Assembly (NCBI GenBank): GCA_963714325.1
Contig: CAVQOB010000020.1
Coordinates: 35,622 to 99,621, forward strand
Source of the DNA: CAVQOB01 sp963714325
GTDB taxonomy: Bacteria > Pseudomonadota > Alphaproteobacteria > Rhizobiales > Hyphomicrobiaceae
Direction: 5' to 3'
Length of the DNA stretch: 64,000 bases
Shown here: positions 8,970 to 17,889 of the stretch, piece by piece
How positions within the stretch are numbered: position 1 is the stretch's first letter
Layout of the letters: the number at the start of each line of letters is the position of its first letter
Translations under genes and position numbers: made by a program
Notes under the pieces: model-generated
Told to the model about the DNA's origin: nothing
Database searches by the model: none
Seen by the model: the letters and a program-made list of their open reading frames with translations, nothing else

Positions 8970-9506
8970 TCAGAACCTGAACTCGGGATCACCGACCGAG
9001 ACCAGTCGCAATGCCGCAATGCGCGCCACCCTGGTGATCAGCGTCTTGCGGCGTGCCGGCGCCAATTTGTGCTCCGGCGCCTCGCGGATGATTTCGGCGC
9101 CGTACCGATCGGCCAGGATCGTACCCGTATCGGGCGGTAAGACCTCTCGTGGAAAATCCTGCGCCACCGCAAAAAAGAAGCGGTCGCAGAACGCGCGGTA
9201 TTCCGGCCATTTCTGATCGGCGCGAAAATCGGTCAGGTTAGACTTGATCTCGATGATCCAGATTTCCCCGCTGTCAGCAATGGCAATCAGATCAGCGCGT
9301 CGCGCGTTGCGAAGGGTGAATTCTGAAAGTCCAGCGAACCCGTGCGCGATCAGGCAGCGCTGTGTGCCGCGGGCGATGGCCAGCGCGGCCTCGGACTGGC
9401 GGCCATCTTCGAAGGGACCATCTTCCATGTGGCCATCTTCCAACGTGGCGTCTTCCAGGGGATTGACCGGATCGCCAAACTTGCGGATGGACTGAGCTGT
9501 AGGCAT
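8970..9506 (-). CDS. mmcB: MmcB family DNA repair protein
   Basis: A conserved alphaproteobacterial protein with a PD-(D/E)XK-like nuclease fold; in Caulobacter MmcB is a DNA-damage-related gene. Diagnostic stretches are ARGTQRCLIAHG, RRADLIAI, IWIIEIKSNLTDFRADQKW and CDRFFFAVA. The Asp of RADL and the EIK triad are the expected catalytic residues. Starting from ATG 9506 the protein has 178 residues; a GTG at 9560 would extend it by 18. The N-terminus has an odd acidic repeat (LEDATLEDGHMEDGPFEDG) not seen in the core family. It is convergent with regA, 33 bases apart. Confidence 0.88.
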   Translation of the reverse strand: MPTAQSIRKFGDPVNPLEDATLEDGHMEDGPFEDGRQSEAALAIARGTQRCLIAHGFAGLSEFTLRNARRADLIAIADSGEIWIIEIKSNLTDFRADQKWPEYRAFCDRFFFAVAQDFPREVLPPDTGTILADRYGAEIIREAPEHKLAPARRKTLITRVARIAALRLVSVGDPEFRF

Positions 9507-9600
9507 GGTGTTCCGATCCCGGGCATTCTCATCCTGCCTTTTCTTAAACGCAACCAGCACTTAATGTCGATCTTGGGATGGCTTTATGACAAGGGGACTC

Positions 9601-12096
9601 ATGTTCTTTCGACGCGGCCAACAAGACAATACCCCGACGACTGCTGCGGTTGCGACGAAAGTATCGGCCGATACGTCCGGTGGCGCATTGCCGGCCGCTG
9701 CTCTGCGCCGGGTCGTCGACGCGACAATGCTCGGTTTCAAGACGACCGCCGAGTTAGAGCCGATCACCGGCCTCATCGGACAGGACCGTGCACTGAAGGC
9801 GATCGAGTTCGCCACCAAAATGATGGCGCACGATTACAACCTGTTTATTCTTGGCCCACCAGCCTCGGGCAAGCGGACGGCGGTCAAGGCGCAACTTGCC
9901 GAGCGTGCATCGAAAGCATCCACGCCAAAGGATTGGATATACGTCTACAACTTCGACGAACCAAATCGACCGAAGGCGCTATCGTTGCCGCATGGCCGGG
10001 CCCGGCAGCTCGCGCGCGGCATGGTCGCGGCGATCGATGAACTCAGAGGGGTATTGCCGGCGCTTTTCGAAGGCGAGGACTACCGGTCGCGGCGGCGCAC
10101 ACTGGAAGAAAATTCGCGCGCCACGACGGAGCAGGCATTTGAAACGCTCAGTGCAAAGGCGCATGCAGCGAACATCGCGATTTTGCGGACACCGCAAGGG
10201 TTTGCAATGGCACCGATGCTTGATGGCAAAGTCGTGAAGCCGGAAAGCTTCTCGGGCCTGCCGCCAGACATGCAACAGGATGTCGAGCGCAAGATCCAAG
10301 GTTTTCAAAAGGAACTGCAACTCATCCTTGAGCAGACGCCGCAGGTCGAAAAGAGTATCGCAGCAAAAGTTGCTGAGCTCAATGGCGAGGTCGCCAAAGT
10401 CGCGGTGATCGCGGCGCTTGATGATCTGGCCGCCGCCTATGCCGATGTACCGCAGGTGGTTGAATATTTGGAAACGGCAGGCCGCGACCTCATTCGCAAC
10501 GCCGGACTTTTTCTGGCATCAGGCGACGATGCCGAGGCGGTCGTCAAGGAAAGCACCGACGCGGCACGCGACCCGCGTTTTCGACGCTATATGATCAACG
10601 TCATGGTCGGCAACGGTGATGGCGCTAACTCCGGCGCGCCCATCATTGACGAAATGCATCCGACCTACTCCAATTTGATCGGTCGGGTCGAGCACGTCGC
10701 TCAGATGGGGACGCTGATCACCGATTTTCTGTTGGTCAAGCCCGGGGCATTGCATCGGGCCAATGGCGGCTATCTGCTGCTCGACGCACGCAAGCTGCTG
10801 CAATCACCCTACGCCTGGGACGCGCTGAAACGCGCGATCAAGGCGCAGGAAATCCGTATCGAGCCGCCAAGTGAAGCGGCCGGTCTCGGCCAATCACAAG
10901 CGCTCGATCCAATGCCCATACCGCTGTCAGTCAAAGTCGTGCTGACGGGCGAGCGCGAGATCTACTATATGCTCAGCCAACACGATCCCGATTTCGCCGG
11001 TCTGTTCAAGGTTCAGGCTGATTTCGACGACACGATCGAACGAGGCAACGGCAATGACTTGGCCTACGCCAAGGTCGTCGCTTCGATCGTCAAGCAGAAT
11101 GCGCTCAAAGCGCTCGACGCAGGTGGCGTGGCACGGATCATCGAAGAGGGCGCGCGGCTCGCAGACGACCAGGATCGGCTCTCGATCGAGATCGGCTACA
11201 TCGCGGATATCGTTCGGGAAGCCGATTATTGGGCCAGTGAAGCGGGCCACGACGTCATAGGTCGCGTGGACGTGCGCCGTGCAATCGAGGCAAGCATCCA
11301 GCGTGCGGACCGTGCACGTGATCGCAGTCAGGAAAGTATTGAGCGCGGCCTCGTCATGGTCGATACCAAAGGCGAGAAAGTCGGCCAGATCAATGGTCTG
11401 TCTGTGCTCCAACTCGGCAATTTTTCATTTGGACGGCCGACGCGGATCACCGCGCGCGTGCGTCTGGGGTCTGGCCGGGTGACCGACATCGAGCGTGAGG
11501 TCAACCTTGGTGGCCCACTGCACTCGAAAGGCGTCATGATTCTGTGGGGCTTCCTCGCCGGGCGCTATGCGTTGGAAGTGCCGTTGGCACTGGCAGCCTC
11601 GCTGGTGTTCGAGCAATCCTATGGGGGCGTCGACGGTGACAGCGCATCGTCGACGGAACTCTACGCCATCCTGTCGGCGTTGGCGGAAATGCCAATCAAG
11701 CAGTCGTTCGCGGTCACCGGCTCGGTCAATCAGTTTGGCGAGGTGCAGACCATCGGCGGCGTCAACGAAAAGATCGAAGGATTCTTTGATATCTGCAATG
11801 CGCGCGGCCTGACCGGCGAGCAGGGTGTGCTGATCCCGAAGGCCAATGCCCAGCATCTGATGCTGCGCGAGGATGTCGTCGATGCGGCGGCCAAGTCGAT
11901 GTTCTCGGTCTATCCGATTGAAACGATTGATCAAGGTATCGAGCTCCTGACCGGCGTCGAAGCCGGCATTCGCGGTAGCGACGGCGCATTTCCGGCGGGC
12001 TCGATCAACGGCCTAGTCGAAGCGCGGTTGCGCAGTTTCGCTGAACGCAATCGGATTTTTAATCGGGGCTCCAATCAAGGTGGCGGTCAGGTCTGA
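9601..12096 (+). CDS. Lon-like AAA ATPase/protease (LonB-like, COG1067)
   Basis: An ATP-dependent serine-lysine protease of about 831 residues, cytoplasmic, without the Lon substrate-binding N-domain. An ATPase region comes first: Walker A GPPASGKRT is near residue 86, but the AAA module is split by a long helical insertion of about 200 residues, as in this subgroup. The C-terminal Lon domain has catalytic Ser681 in GDSASS and Lys724 in GGVNEKIEGF, the canonical 43-residue spacing. I prefer ATG 9601, which has AAGGGG four bases before it, over ATG 9586. Its stop overlaps the next gene by one base (TGATG), so the two are translationally coupled. Confidence 0.9.
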   Translation: MFFRRGQQDNTPTTAAVATKVSADTSGGALPAAALRRVVDATMLGFKTTAELEPITGLIGQDRALKAIEFATKMMAHDYNLFILGPPASGKRTAVKAQLAERASKASTPKDWIYVYNFDEPNRPKALSLPHGRARQLARGMVAAIDELRGVLPALFEGEDYRSRRRTLEENSRATTEQAFETLSAKAHAANIAILRTPQGFAMAPMLDGKVVKPESFSGLPPDMQQDVERKIQGFQKELQLILEQTPQVEKSIAAKVAELNGEVAKVAVIAALDDLAAAYADVPQVVEYLETAGRDLIRNAGLFLASGDDAEAVVKESTDAARDPRFRRYMINVMVGNGDGANSGAPIIDEMHPTYSNLIGRVEHVAQMGTLITDFLLVKPGALHRANGGYLLLDARKLLQSPYAWDALKRAIKAQEIRIEPPSEAAGLGQSQALDPMPIPLSVKVVLTGEREIYYMLSQHDPDFAGLFKVQADFDDTIERGNGNDLAYAKVVASIVKQNALKALDAGGVARIIEEGARLADDQDRLSIEIGYIADIVREADYWASEAGHDVIGRVDVRRAIEASIQRADRARDRSQESIERGLVMVDTKGEKVGQINGLSVLQLGNFSFGRPTRITARVRLGSGRVTDIEREVNLGGPLHSKGVMILWGFLAGRYALEVPLALAASLVFEQSYGGVDGDSASSTELYAILSALAEMPIKQSFAVTGSVNQFGEVQTIGGVNEKIEGFFDICNARGLTGEQGVLIPKANAQHLMLREDVVDAAAKSMFSVYPIETIDQGIELLTGVEAGIRGSDGAFPAGSINGLVEARLRSFAERNRIFNRGSNQGGGQV

Positions 12097-12983
12097 TGCG
12101 CGTCGCGTCGCCGATCGAAAACATTACGCACGTCGCCGAGGCCGAGGAGAATCGCGGCCGCGTCGTGCTGCAGGTGTGTGCGGCGCGACCGCATCCGGCG
12201 GCGCTCGCAGCCGCGCTTTGGATCGCGCGTGCGTTCGGCGCATCGATCGAAAGCGTTTGCGTCGAGGAGCAGCAACTGCTTGATCTCGCCGGCTACAAAT
12301 TCGCGCGCGAGGTCCGGCGAGGCGACCGTGAAGGTCATCCGCTCAGCGAAGACGACATGGCCAACAATATCGCAATCATGCTGCGGACCGCGCGTCGTGA
12401 TATTGGGCGTGCAACGGCCCGGGAAGGAATATCACATAGCTCGCGAACAGTCCGCGGCGAGCCGCTGCGCGCATTGGCCGCCGCTTGCATCGATCGCGGC
12501 CCTTGGAATGTCGTTGTTCTGACCGATCCACTCGGGGTTGTTGATGGTCAGGCCTTGCGCTTTATGCTGCGCCAGATGCCCGGCGTCACCGGTATACTGG
12601 TTGCCGGGCCGAAAGCGCGCCGGATTGCTGGCCCAATCGTTGTCGCCATCGAAGATGCCGGTCGGCTTGCACAGAAATTGAATCTTGCCCGGCGATTGGG
12701 ACTCCAAGACAAGATCCCGATCATCATCCTGCCGATCGGAGCACGCGCTGATCAGCTGGACATTCTGGAAGAGCAGATCCGGCTCGTACTCGACAATGAG
12801 GACGGCGTGTCGTTGCGCGCCTGCGCTGTGACGCTTGGGTCCTCAGCGGTCGCTGCCGACGTCTTGCGCCGGTGTGCGCCCGGCCTCGTTATTGCGGAAC
12901 TCGGACGCATCGCCGTGCCGGACAGCGACGAGCTGCGGGTTCTGACCGACAGCCTGGAATGCCCGCTGTTGCTGGTGCGATGA
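12096..12983 (+). CDS. Usp-like protein of unknown function, coupled to the Lon-like protease
   Basis: A 295-residue soluble protein that I recognise only loosely. Its first half alternates hydrophobic strands and helices (VVLQVCAARPHPAALAAALWIA, then WNVVVLTDPLG) in the manner of the universal stress/adenine nucleotide alpha-hydrolase fold, and it ends CPLLLVR, a typical Usp last strand. The ATP-loop GxxGxxS motif is not evident, so nucleotide binding is doubtful. The one-base overlap with the upstream protease suggests a shared task such as substrate delivery or regulation (inference). Confidence 0.6.
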   Translation: MRVASPIENITHVAEAEENRGRVVLQVCAARPHPAALAAALWIARAFGASIESVCVEEQQLLDLAGYKFAREVRRGDREGHPLSEDDMANNIAIMLRTARRDIGRATAREGISHSSRTVRGEPLRALAAACIDRGPWNVVVLTDPLGVVDGQALRFMLRQMPGVTGILVAGPKARRIAGPIVVAIEDAGRLAQKLNLARRLGLQDKIPIIILPIGARADQLDILEEQIRLVLDNEDGVSLRACAVTLGSSAVAADVLRRCAPGLVIAELGRIAVPDSDELRVLTDSLECPLLLVR

Positions 12984-13003
12984 TCTCGGGTTGCCGGGCT
13001 GCA

Positions 13004-13633
13004 TCACCCGATTTCGACGATGGACTGCGCGCTGGGTCTCGAGCGCTGAAATGACGGTCGCGCCGACAGGCGGGCCTCGAAGGCCACCAAATCCGGATAA
13101 AGCGTCCGCCAGGGAAAATCCGCCAACCGGAGATCGAGATAGCCGAGCGCCGTCGCGACAGTGATATCCGCAAGACTGAATTTATCGCCAACGGCCCATG
13201 TCTTGCCAGTGAGCGCTTCGTTCAACGCACGCGTACCGGCGTCGACCTTGGCCCGCTGCCGGCTAACCCAGTCGCCGCTTTGCAGTCCGATCTTGCGCCG
13301 TCCCTCGATGGCGATCAGCACGATCGCGTCACAAATTCCATCGGCCAGCGCCTCGAGCTGCTTGACGGCAATGCGTTGCGCGGGATCGTCGGGGATCAGT
13401 TGTGGCTGGCGGCCGAGCATGTCGAGATATTCGACGATGACGCGGCTGTCGTAGATCGCGCGGCCATCAGCGAGGATCAGGATCGGGATCTTGCCGAGCG
13501 GGTTCAACGCTGGCGCGGTTGTGCCGGGATTCCATGGAATGTCGACGATCTCCTCGAACGTCATGTTCTTCTCGTGCAGCGCAATGCGCACTTTGCGGGC
13601 GTAGGGGCTCGGTGTGGCGATGATCAGCTTCAT
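13004..13633 (-). CDS. Glutathione S-transferase family protein
   Basis: A 209-residue cytosolic GST. The N-terminal thioredoxin-like domain begins MKLIIATPSPYARKVRIALHE and contains the cis-Pro region LGKIPILI and the glutathione-gamma-Glu contact YDSRVIVEYL. The all-helical C-terminal domain carries the N-capping box FSLADITVATAL. The start at 13633 is set by the family; upstream codons belong to the preceding gene, which it overlaps by four bases (ATGA). The GST is therefore probably co-transcribed with the secreted protein at 13630 and the dehydrogenase at 14277. Confidence 0.9.
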   Translation of the reverse strand: MKLIIATPSPYARKVRIALHEKNMTFEEIVDIPWNPGTTAPALNPLGKIPILILADGRAIYDSRVIVEYLDMLGRQPQLIPDDPAQRIAVKQLEALADGICDAIVLIAIEGRRKIGLQSGDWVSRQRAKVDAGTRALNEALTGKTWAVGDKFSLADITVATALGYLDLRLADFPWRTLYPDLVAFEARLSARPSFQRSRPSAQSIVEIG

Positions 13634-14280
13634 GGTGATTGGCTCGGTGCTGGAGCCGCGAGACGGCCTATCAGCGTAAAACTCGCGACAGGACCTTTGA
13701 CGAGCAGTGTCCAATGCGTGAAATTCTCAGTGGACGTGCAGCTATTGCCACGGCCGTGCAAAATCAGCCTCGCTTGCGTCGGCGCGACTGGAACTTTTTC
13801 ACTGAGAACAAAAGCGCCAATCCCAACCGCGCCTCCCCGGAGGCGCCATTCCTTGTATAATCTCGGCTGACGCCCAGGATTGCTAGCATCGTCGTCGCGT
13901 GGATCAACCTCGAACCGCGTCATCAACGAAGCGTTGAAGTTTAGGCTGCCAGCCTGTCCCGCTGCATTCGAGAGGTCAAATTGGAACGCTCCTGCGTTCT
14001 GCTTAACCGAAAGATTGAAATCCAAGTCCGATAGGTCTGACGCCTTGCTTCGCTTTGCATCAAAGGGAAAAATTGCACTCGATGCAATGCGCGCCGTGGG
14101 TCCAAATCGCAACCGCGCAATTTCTCCACGCGCGTAGTCCTTGATACCTTCTTGCGTTTCCAGCCGTTGCCCATACTCGGCACAGCACGCGCAGGCAAGC
14201 GCGGCCACCGGTGCGGCGACACTGAGCATCGCCGTGCATACTAACACTGGTGTCAGACGCGCGATCATGGTTGCCCTCAC
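13630..14280 (-). CDS. Secreted protein of unknown function with an N-terminal CACC motif
   Basis: A 216-residue protein with a clear signal peptide: basic start, hydrophobic core around LVCTAMLSVAAPVAA, then a mature N-terminus with three clustered Cys (LACACCAEYG). The Cys cluster may bind metal or form a disulfide. The rest is a mixed beta-rich sequence with no family I can name. It sits between the YihU-like dehydrogenase (four-base overlap at its 5' end) and the GST (four-base overlap at its 3' end), which supports it as a real, co-translated gene. Confidence 0.65.
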   Translation of the reverse strand: MRATMIARLTPVLVCTAMLSVAAPVAALACACCAEYGQRLETQEGIKDYARGEIARLRFGPTARIASSAIFPFDAKRSKASDLSDLDFNLSVKQNAGAFQFDLSNAAGQAGSLNFNASLMTRFEVDPRDDDASNPGRQPRLYKEWRLRGGAVGIGAFVLSEKVPVAPTQARLILHGRGNSCTSTENFTHWTLLVKGPVASFTLIGRLAAPAPSQSP

Positions 14281-15197
14281 GTCTTCTTCAAACGGGCCCG
14301 CTCGATCTGCACCAGATCACACAGAACATCAGCCATCGCCGAGAAATCCTGGTTGCCCATCCCGCGCGCACGCGCCACGGAAAAGGCTTCCCGCGCGCTC
14401 GCCGCCAGCGGCATTGGCAATCGCGCCGCGTTCGCTGATTGAATGATCAGTGAGAGGTCCTTGTGCGCGAGATCAATCGTGAAACCGGGCGCCGTATCGC
14501 CAGCGAGTACCTTGTTGGGGAAGTTGATCTTCAACTGGCCGTTGGTGGCCGTCGTGCCGTGGATCACGTCGAGCGTCTTCGACAAGTCAAGCCCGAAGCG
14601 TTGCGAGAGCGCGAGCGCTTCGGCGTTGAGCTGGCAGGAGACAATCGCCAGGTAGTTGTTGACGAGCTTGGTGCGCGTTCCCGCTCCCCCAGGGCCGCAA
14701 TGATGGATCGTCGTGCCCATCGCTTCGAGCAGCGGCTTAACGCGTTCGAAGTCGGCCCGCTCGGCGCCGACCATGAACAGGCTTTCGCCGCGATCGGCAT
14801 GCCAGGCGAGTCGGCCGATCGGCGCATCGACCGCGCGCATGCCCCTCTTCTTGGCCTCCGTATGAAGCTTGTCGGTCGTCTCCGGGTCGATGGTCGAGAG
14901 GTCCATAACGAGTGTGCCGGGTTTGGCCGTATCGAACAGCCCGCCAGCCGCCATCACGACCTGCTCGACGTCCCGGCCGGCCGGTAGCACGGTGACGATG
15001 ATTGAGCACTGCTCGGCGATGTCGGCGGTCGATCGGGCAGCCTTTGCCCCGAGCTTGACCAGGGCTTCGACCGGTTCCGGTCGGGTGTCGTACACAACGA
15101 GCTTGAAGCCCTTCTTGACGCAATTGGCGGCCATGCCGCGGCCCATGGCGCCAAGACCGATAAAGCCAATCCATGCGTCCTTAGCCGTCGTCATCAC
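14277..15197 (-). CDS. YihU-like beta-hydroxyacid dehydrogenase (3-HIBDH family)
   Basis: A 306-residue NAD(P)-dependent dehydrogenase. The Rossmann fingerprint is FIGLGAMGRGMAANCVKKG near residue 12, the substrate motif is DAPIGRLAWHA, and the catalytic Lys lies in GGAGTRTKLVNNYLA. The region from PNKVLAGDTAPGFTIDLAHKD to MPLAASAREAFS closely follows E. coli YihU, the sulfolactaldehyde 3-reductase that also reduces succinic semialdehyde, more than it follows classical MmsB. No sulfoquinovose genes are nearby, so a role on other short semialdehydes is more likely (inference). It heads a three-gene overlapping unit with 13630 and 13004. Confidence 0.88.
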   Translation of the reverse strand: MMTTAKDAWIGFIGLGAMGRGMAANCVKKGFKLVVYDTRPEPVEALVKLGAKAARSTADIAEQCSIIVTVLPAGRDVEQVVMAAGGLFDTAKPGTLVMDLSTIDPETTDKLHTEAKKRGMRAVDAPIGRLAWHADRGESLFMVGAERADFERVKPLLEAMGTTIHHCGPGGAGTRTKLVNNYLAIVSCQLNAEALALSQRFGLDLSKTLDVIHGTTATNGQLKINFPNKVLAGDTAPGFTIDLAHKDLSLIIQSANAARLPMPLAASAREAFSVARARGMGNQDFSAMADVLCDLVQIERARLKKT

Positions 15198-15636
15198 TGC
15201 CTCGTGCTCAAGTTTGTACCGATCGCGCAGTGATGAGCCATCACGCGATCAGCGGCAAGATGGGCACATGCGGATCTGTGCTGCACTGACAACGATATTG
15301 AGCCCGCTTCGAGGCTGTGCCCGGTTCGACGCTGTGACTGTATCGCTTTGCTCCACCGATTGTGCATATTTGGCCTGTCTCGGCTGGTTATTGGTCATGG
15401 GCGGCACATCTTGGTAGTTTTGCCGCCGGCCAGGCGACGCCGCTGTCGAGGCAATTAATCTCATGTATTACAACGCATTGGAGGCATTGAGCATTTTAGA
15501 AAACAGATGTTGTGTGGCACGCCGGTTGTTCATTCATCTCCGGTAAATATGGCATGCGGCATGCACGGCGCACTGAAACCTGCTATAAGCTTGCCCGTAG
15601 TTTCTTTTACGTACCCCTGGAAGTGGAGGCCTGCGC
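15198..15636. other. Intergenic, 439 bases, no gene seen
   Basis: This lies between two divergent genes. The part near 15460-15610 is richer in A+T and includes CTATAAG a few dozen bases before the start at 15637, which might be a -10 element, but no matching -35 is convincing. The left part may hold the YihU-like promoter. I see no RNA gene. Confidence 0.4.
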
Positions 15637-15933
15637 ATGAAGTCTCTGATGAAACCTCTGACCGTTCTGGCACTTGGCCTCGCTTTGGCAATGCCGACCC
15701 TCGATGATGCTAACGCGCAACGTCGTGGCCGTTATGTCGCTGGCGGCATCGCCGCCGGCATCGTCGCTGGTGCGATCATCGCTGGCGCCGCATCGAGCGC
15801 CCGCGCGGCCCCTGCCTACTACGGCCGCGATTGCCGCGAGCTGCGCCGCAACGCCATCTGGAATGAAGAGCGGGGCCGCCCGGGTCGCGCCCAGTACTAT
15901 TGGGATCGCTACGCCGAATGCCGCGGCGAGTAA
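15637..15933 (+). CDS. Small secreted Gly/Ala-rich protein
   Basis: A 98-residue protein. A signal peptide (MKSLMKPLTVLALGLALAMP, cleavage probably after DANA at 27) is followed by a glycine-zipper-like hydrophobic stretch, GGIAAGIVAGAIIAGAA, and then a charged tail with two Cys (YYGRDCRELRRN and YAECRGE) that may pair. Such small periplasmic or outer-membrane-associated proteins are common in this order and have no assigned role. GTGGAG stands about nine bases before the ATG, and a strong terminator follows. Confidence 0.7.
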   Translation: MKSLMKPLTVLALGLALAMPTLDDANAQRRGRYVAGGIAAGIVAGAIIAGAASSARAAPAYYGRDCRELRRNAIWNEERGRPGRAQYYWDRYAECRGE

Positions 15934-15955
15934 TCGCTTAGTTTTCAATCGACCG

Positions 15956-15992
15956 AGATCGCCGGAGCTTGCCGCTCCGGCGATCTTGTCTT
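15956..15992 (+). terminator. Rho-independent terminator
   Basis: A perfect 12-base inverted repeat (AGATCGCCGGAG at 15956-15967 and its complement at 15975-15986) with a seven-base loop is followed by TGTCTT. It lies 23 bases after the stop of the small secreted gene at 15637. Confidence 0.8.
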
Positions 15993-16308
15993 GGCCAACA
16001 ATCGGGCTTGCGGCGATGTGACCGAGCCATCCGCTCTTGCTTGTGATCGCCGAGGAGCGCATACGGCTGGCTGTTGCCCCACTGGAGCCGGCCAATGCTA
16101 GGCGACGCCCTTTTTGGCGATTGTCGCGAGCGCTGGCGTCCGCCACCAAGCCGCGGCATCGGTCGTTGGCCTGGATCAGCGGGCGACACCGCCATCGTTT
16201 GCAGAATGCCGCACATCGGCCTGCGGTCCGGGGCAACGCCGTGATCGTCGCAACTTCGTTTTGGAACGGCCGCAGGGTCCGAAACCCACACGCCTAAAGG
16301 AGTTTGTC
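15993..16308. other. Intergenic, 316 bases, no gene seen
   Basis: GC-rich spacer between the terminator at 15956 and the small gene at 16309. Open frames here are shadows without ribosome sites. I see no RNA gene or repeat. The promoter for 16309-16857 should lie here. Confidence 0.35.
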
Positions 16309-16530
16309 ATGAGCCGCAAAAAGCCGACAGCCAAGGTCGAAACGCTGCTGTTCAATGTCGTTTATGAGGATGGCACGCAAACATCGAACCGCAAGATCCT
16401 GGCGACTGTGGTAAGTCCCTTCGACAAGGATGGTTCGATCCGCGAAGCGTTCGAAGCGCAGGACCGCGAAATCGCTGAGCGATCGGGCCGTTCGCGCGGC
16501 CCGATCAAGGAAATCGAGCCGGTCGGCTAA
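16309..16530 (+). CDS. Small conserved-looking protein, function unknown
   Basis: A 73-residue soluble, charged protein (begins MSRKKPTAKVETLLFNVVYEDG). The ATG at 16309 is chosen because AAAGGAG sits seven bases upstream; the frame stays open to 16114 but without a ribosome site. It has no signal peptide, no Cys and no motif I can name. The sequence has a beta-hairpin look followed by a charged helix and a PIKEIEPVG tail. It precedes the secreted 100-residue protein by 18 bases and may share its transcript. Confidence 0.6.
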   Translation: MSRKKPTAKVETLLFNVVYEDGTQTSNRKILATVVSPFDKDGSIREAFEAQDREIAERSGRSRGPIKEIEPVG

Positions 16531-16548
16531 GCGCGTAGTGAGAACGTG

Positions 16549-16857
16549 ATGCGACAAGCATTCCAGTTTGGCATGGCATTGGTTCTGGCATCCGTCGCGG
16601 CAAGCCTGCCGGCGGCCGCCAAGACCTGCAAAGAGCCCGTCACCGTGCAATACAGGACAGCCGTGCAACTTGCCGTCGATGCGCGCGAGAAACGTGCTCG
16701 CGCCGGCGTCGTCGATAAATGGCGCGATCGCGCCCGCGCCGACTATGGCATCGCTTACCGCTTCTGGTCGCGTTCAAACGATCCCTCGATCGAATGCACG
16801 GCGACGCCCAAGGCGACCACCTGCAAGGCCGTCGCAACGCCCTGCCGGTTGATCTGA
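16549..16857 (+). CDS. Small secreted protein with conserved-looking Cys, function unknown
   Basis: A 102-residue protein with a signal peptide (MRQAFQFGMALVLASVAASLPAAA, probable cleavage after AAA). Mature Cys occur in AKTCKEP, SIECTATP and TTCKAVATPCRLI, enough for two disulfides, so it is probably periplasmic. GTG 16546 is immediately in front as an alternative start. Not a family I recognise. It resembles the small secreted protein at 15637 in size and in having paired Cys, but not in sequence. Confidence 0.55.
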   Translation: MRQAFQFGMALVLASVAASLPAAAKTCKEPVTVQYRTAVQLAVDAREKRARAGVVDKWRDRARADYGIAYRFWSRSNDPSIECTATPKATTCKAVATPCRLI

Positions 16858-16944
16858 GTCCGCCGGCCGTGTCCTTCAAACCGGCGAGCATTGACTGTGA
16901 CAGTGATCCCGAACCCGCCTGCCTAGCTGGAGAGGGGCACAGCG

Positions 16945-17841
16945 CTATTGCACCGCTGCCCGATAGGGGCTGGCGCGATAGGCGCCGAGGATCCGCACTT
17001 CGGTGGAAAAGAATTCCAGTTCCTCCATGGCCAACCGCACAGAGGTGTCGTCGGGGTGCCCTTCGATGTCGGCAAAGAACATCGTCGCGGTGAACTTGCC
17101 GTCGAGCTGGTAGCTCTCCAGCTTGGTCATGTTGACGCCGTTGGTTGCAAACCCGCCCATCGCCTTGTAGAGCGCAGCCGGCACGTTGCGAACGCGGAAG
17201 ATGAACGTGGTGACGATCGGCCCGCTACCTGGCTTCGCGTATTCGGGCTCTTTGGCCAGGATGACAAAGCGCGTGGTGTTGTGCTTCTCGTCCTCGACGT
17301 CCGTGGCGAGAATGTCGAGATTATAGACCTCCGCTGCAAGCCTTGGCGCCAGTGCGGCGCGCGTTGGATCTTTCCATTCCATGACCTCGCGCGCGGAGCC
17401 GGCTGTATCGCCGGCAACATGCGCCCGCCAGCCGTGTTTGCGGATGATCTTGCGGCACTGGCCAAGTGCGTGGACATGACTGTAGACGTCGGTGATGCCG
17501 CCGATTTTAGCGCCCTTGATGCTCATCAGCTGAAAGCGAATCGGCAGGAAGTGTTCGCCAACGATATAGAGCCCCGATTTCGGCAACAGGTGATGAATAT
17601 CGGCGACGCGACCGGCGACCGAGTTCTCGATCGGGATCATGCCGTAGCGCGCTTCCCCCGACGTGATAGCCCCGAGCGCATCCTCAAAGGTCGCGCAGGG
17701 CATCGGGGTCAATTCCGGAAAGACTTCACTGCACGCAATGTGCGAATTGGCGCCGGGCTCTCCTTGATAGGAAATGCGCCCGCCGCGCGCGTGTTTGCTT
17801 GCGATGGGTTTGCCGGTTGACTTCGCTTTGCGTTCGGACAT
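16945..17841 (-). CDS. pheA: Prephenate dehydratase
   Basis: Converts prephenate to phenylpyruvate in phenylalanine synthesis. This is the monofunctional 298-residue form without a chorismate mutase domain. The catalytic PDT domain (about 20-200) shows ISYQGEPGANSH, GMIPIENSVAGRV and the NTTRF motif with its catalytic Thr. The C-terminal ACT domain (about 215-290) has GVNMTKLESYQ, where the common ESRP is replaced by ESYQ, a variant I associate with alphaproteobacteria. Start ATG 17841. It lies 48 bases downstream of kdsB on the same strand and is probably its operon partner. Confidence 0.95.
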   Translation of the reverse strand: MSERKAKSTGKPIASKHARGGRISYQGEPGANSHIACSEVFPELTPMPCATFEDALGAITSGEARYGMIPIENSVAGRVADIHHLLPKSGLYIVGEHFLPIRFQLMSIKGAKIGGITDVYSHVHALGQCRKIIRKHGWRAHVAGDTAGSAREVMEWKDPTRAALAPRLAAEVYNLDILATDVEDEKHNTTRFVILAKEPEYAKPGSGPIVTTFIFRVRNVPAALYKAMGGFATNGVNMTKLESYQLDGKFTATMFFADIEGHPDDTSVRLAMEELEFFSTEVRILGAYRASPYRAAVQ

Positions 17842-17889
17842 GGCGCTGCTGCGGACCTAGGTTGGGAAAATGTCATCGAGTTGGTGGAT

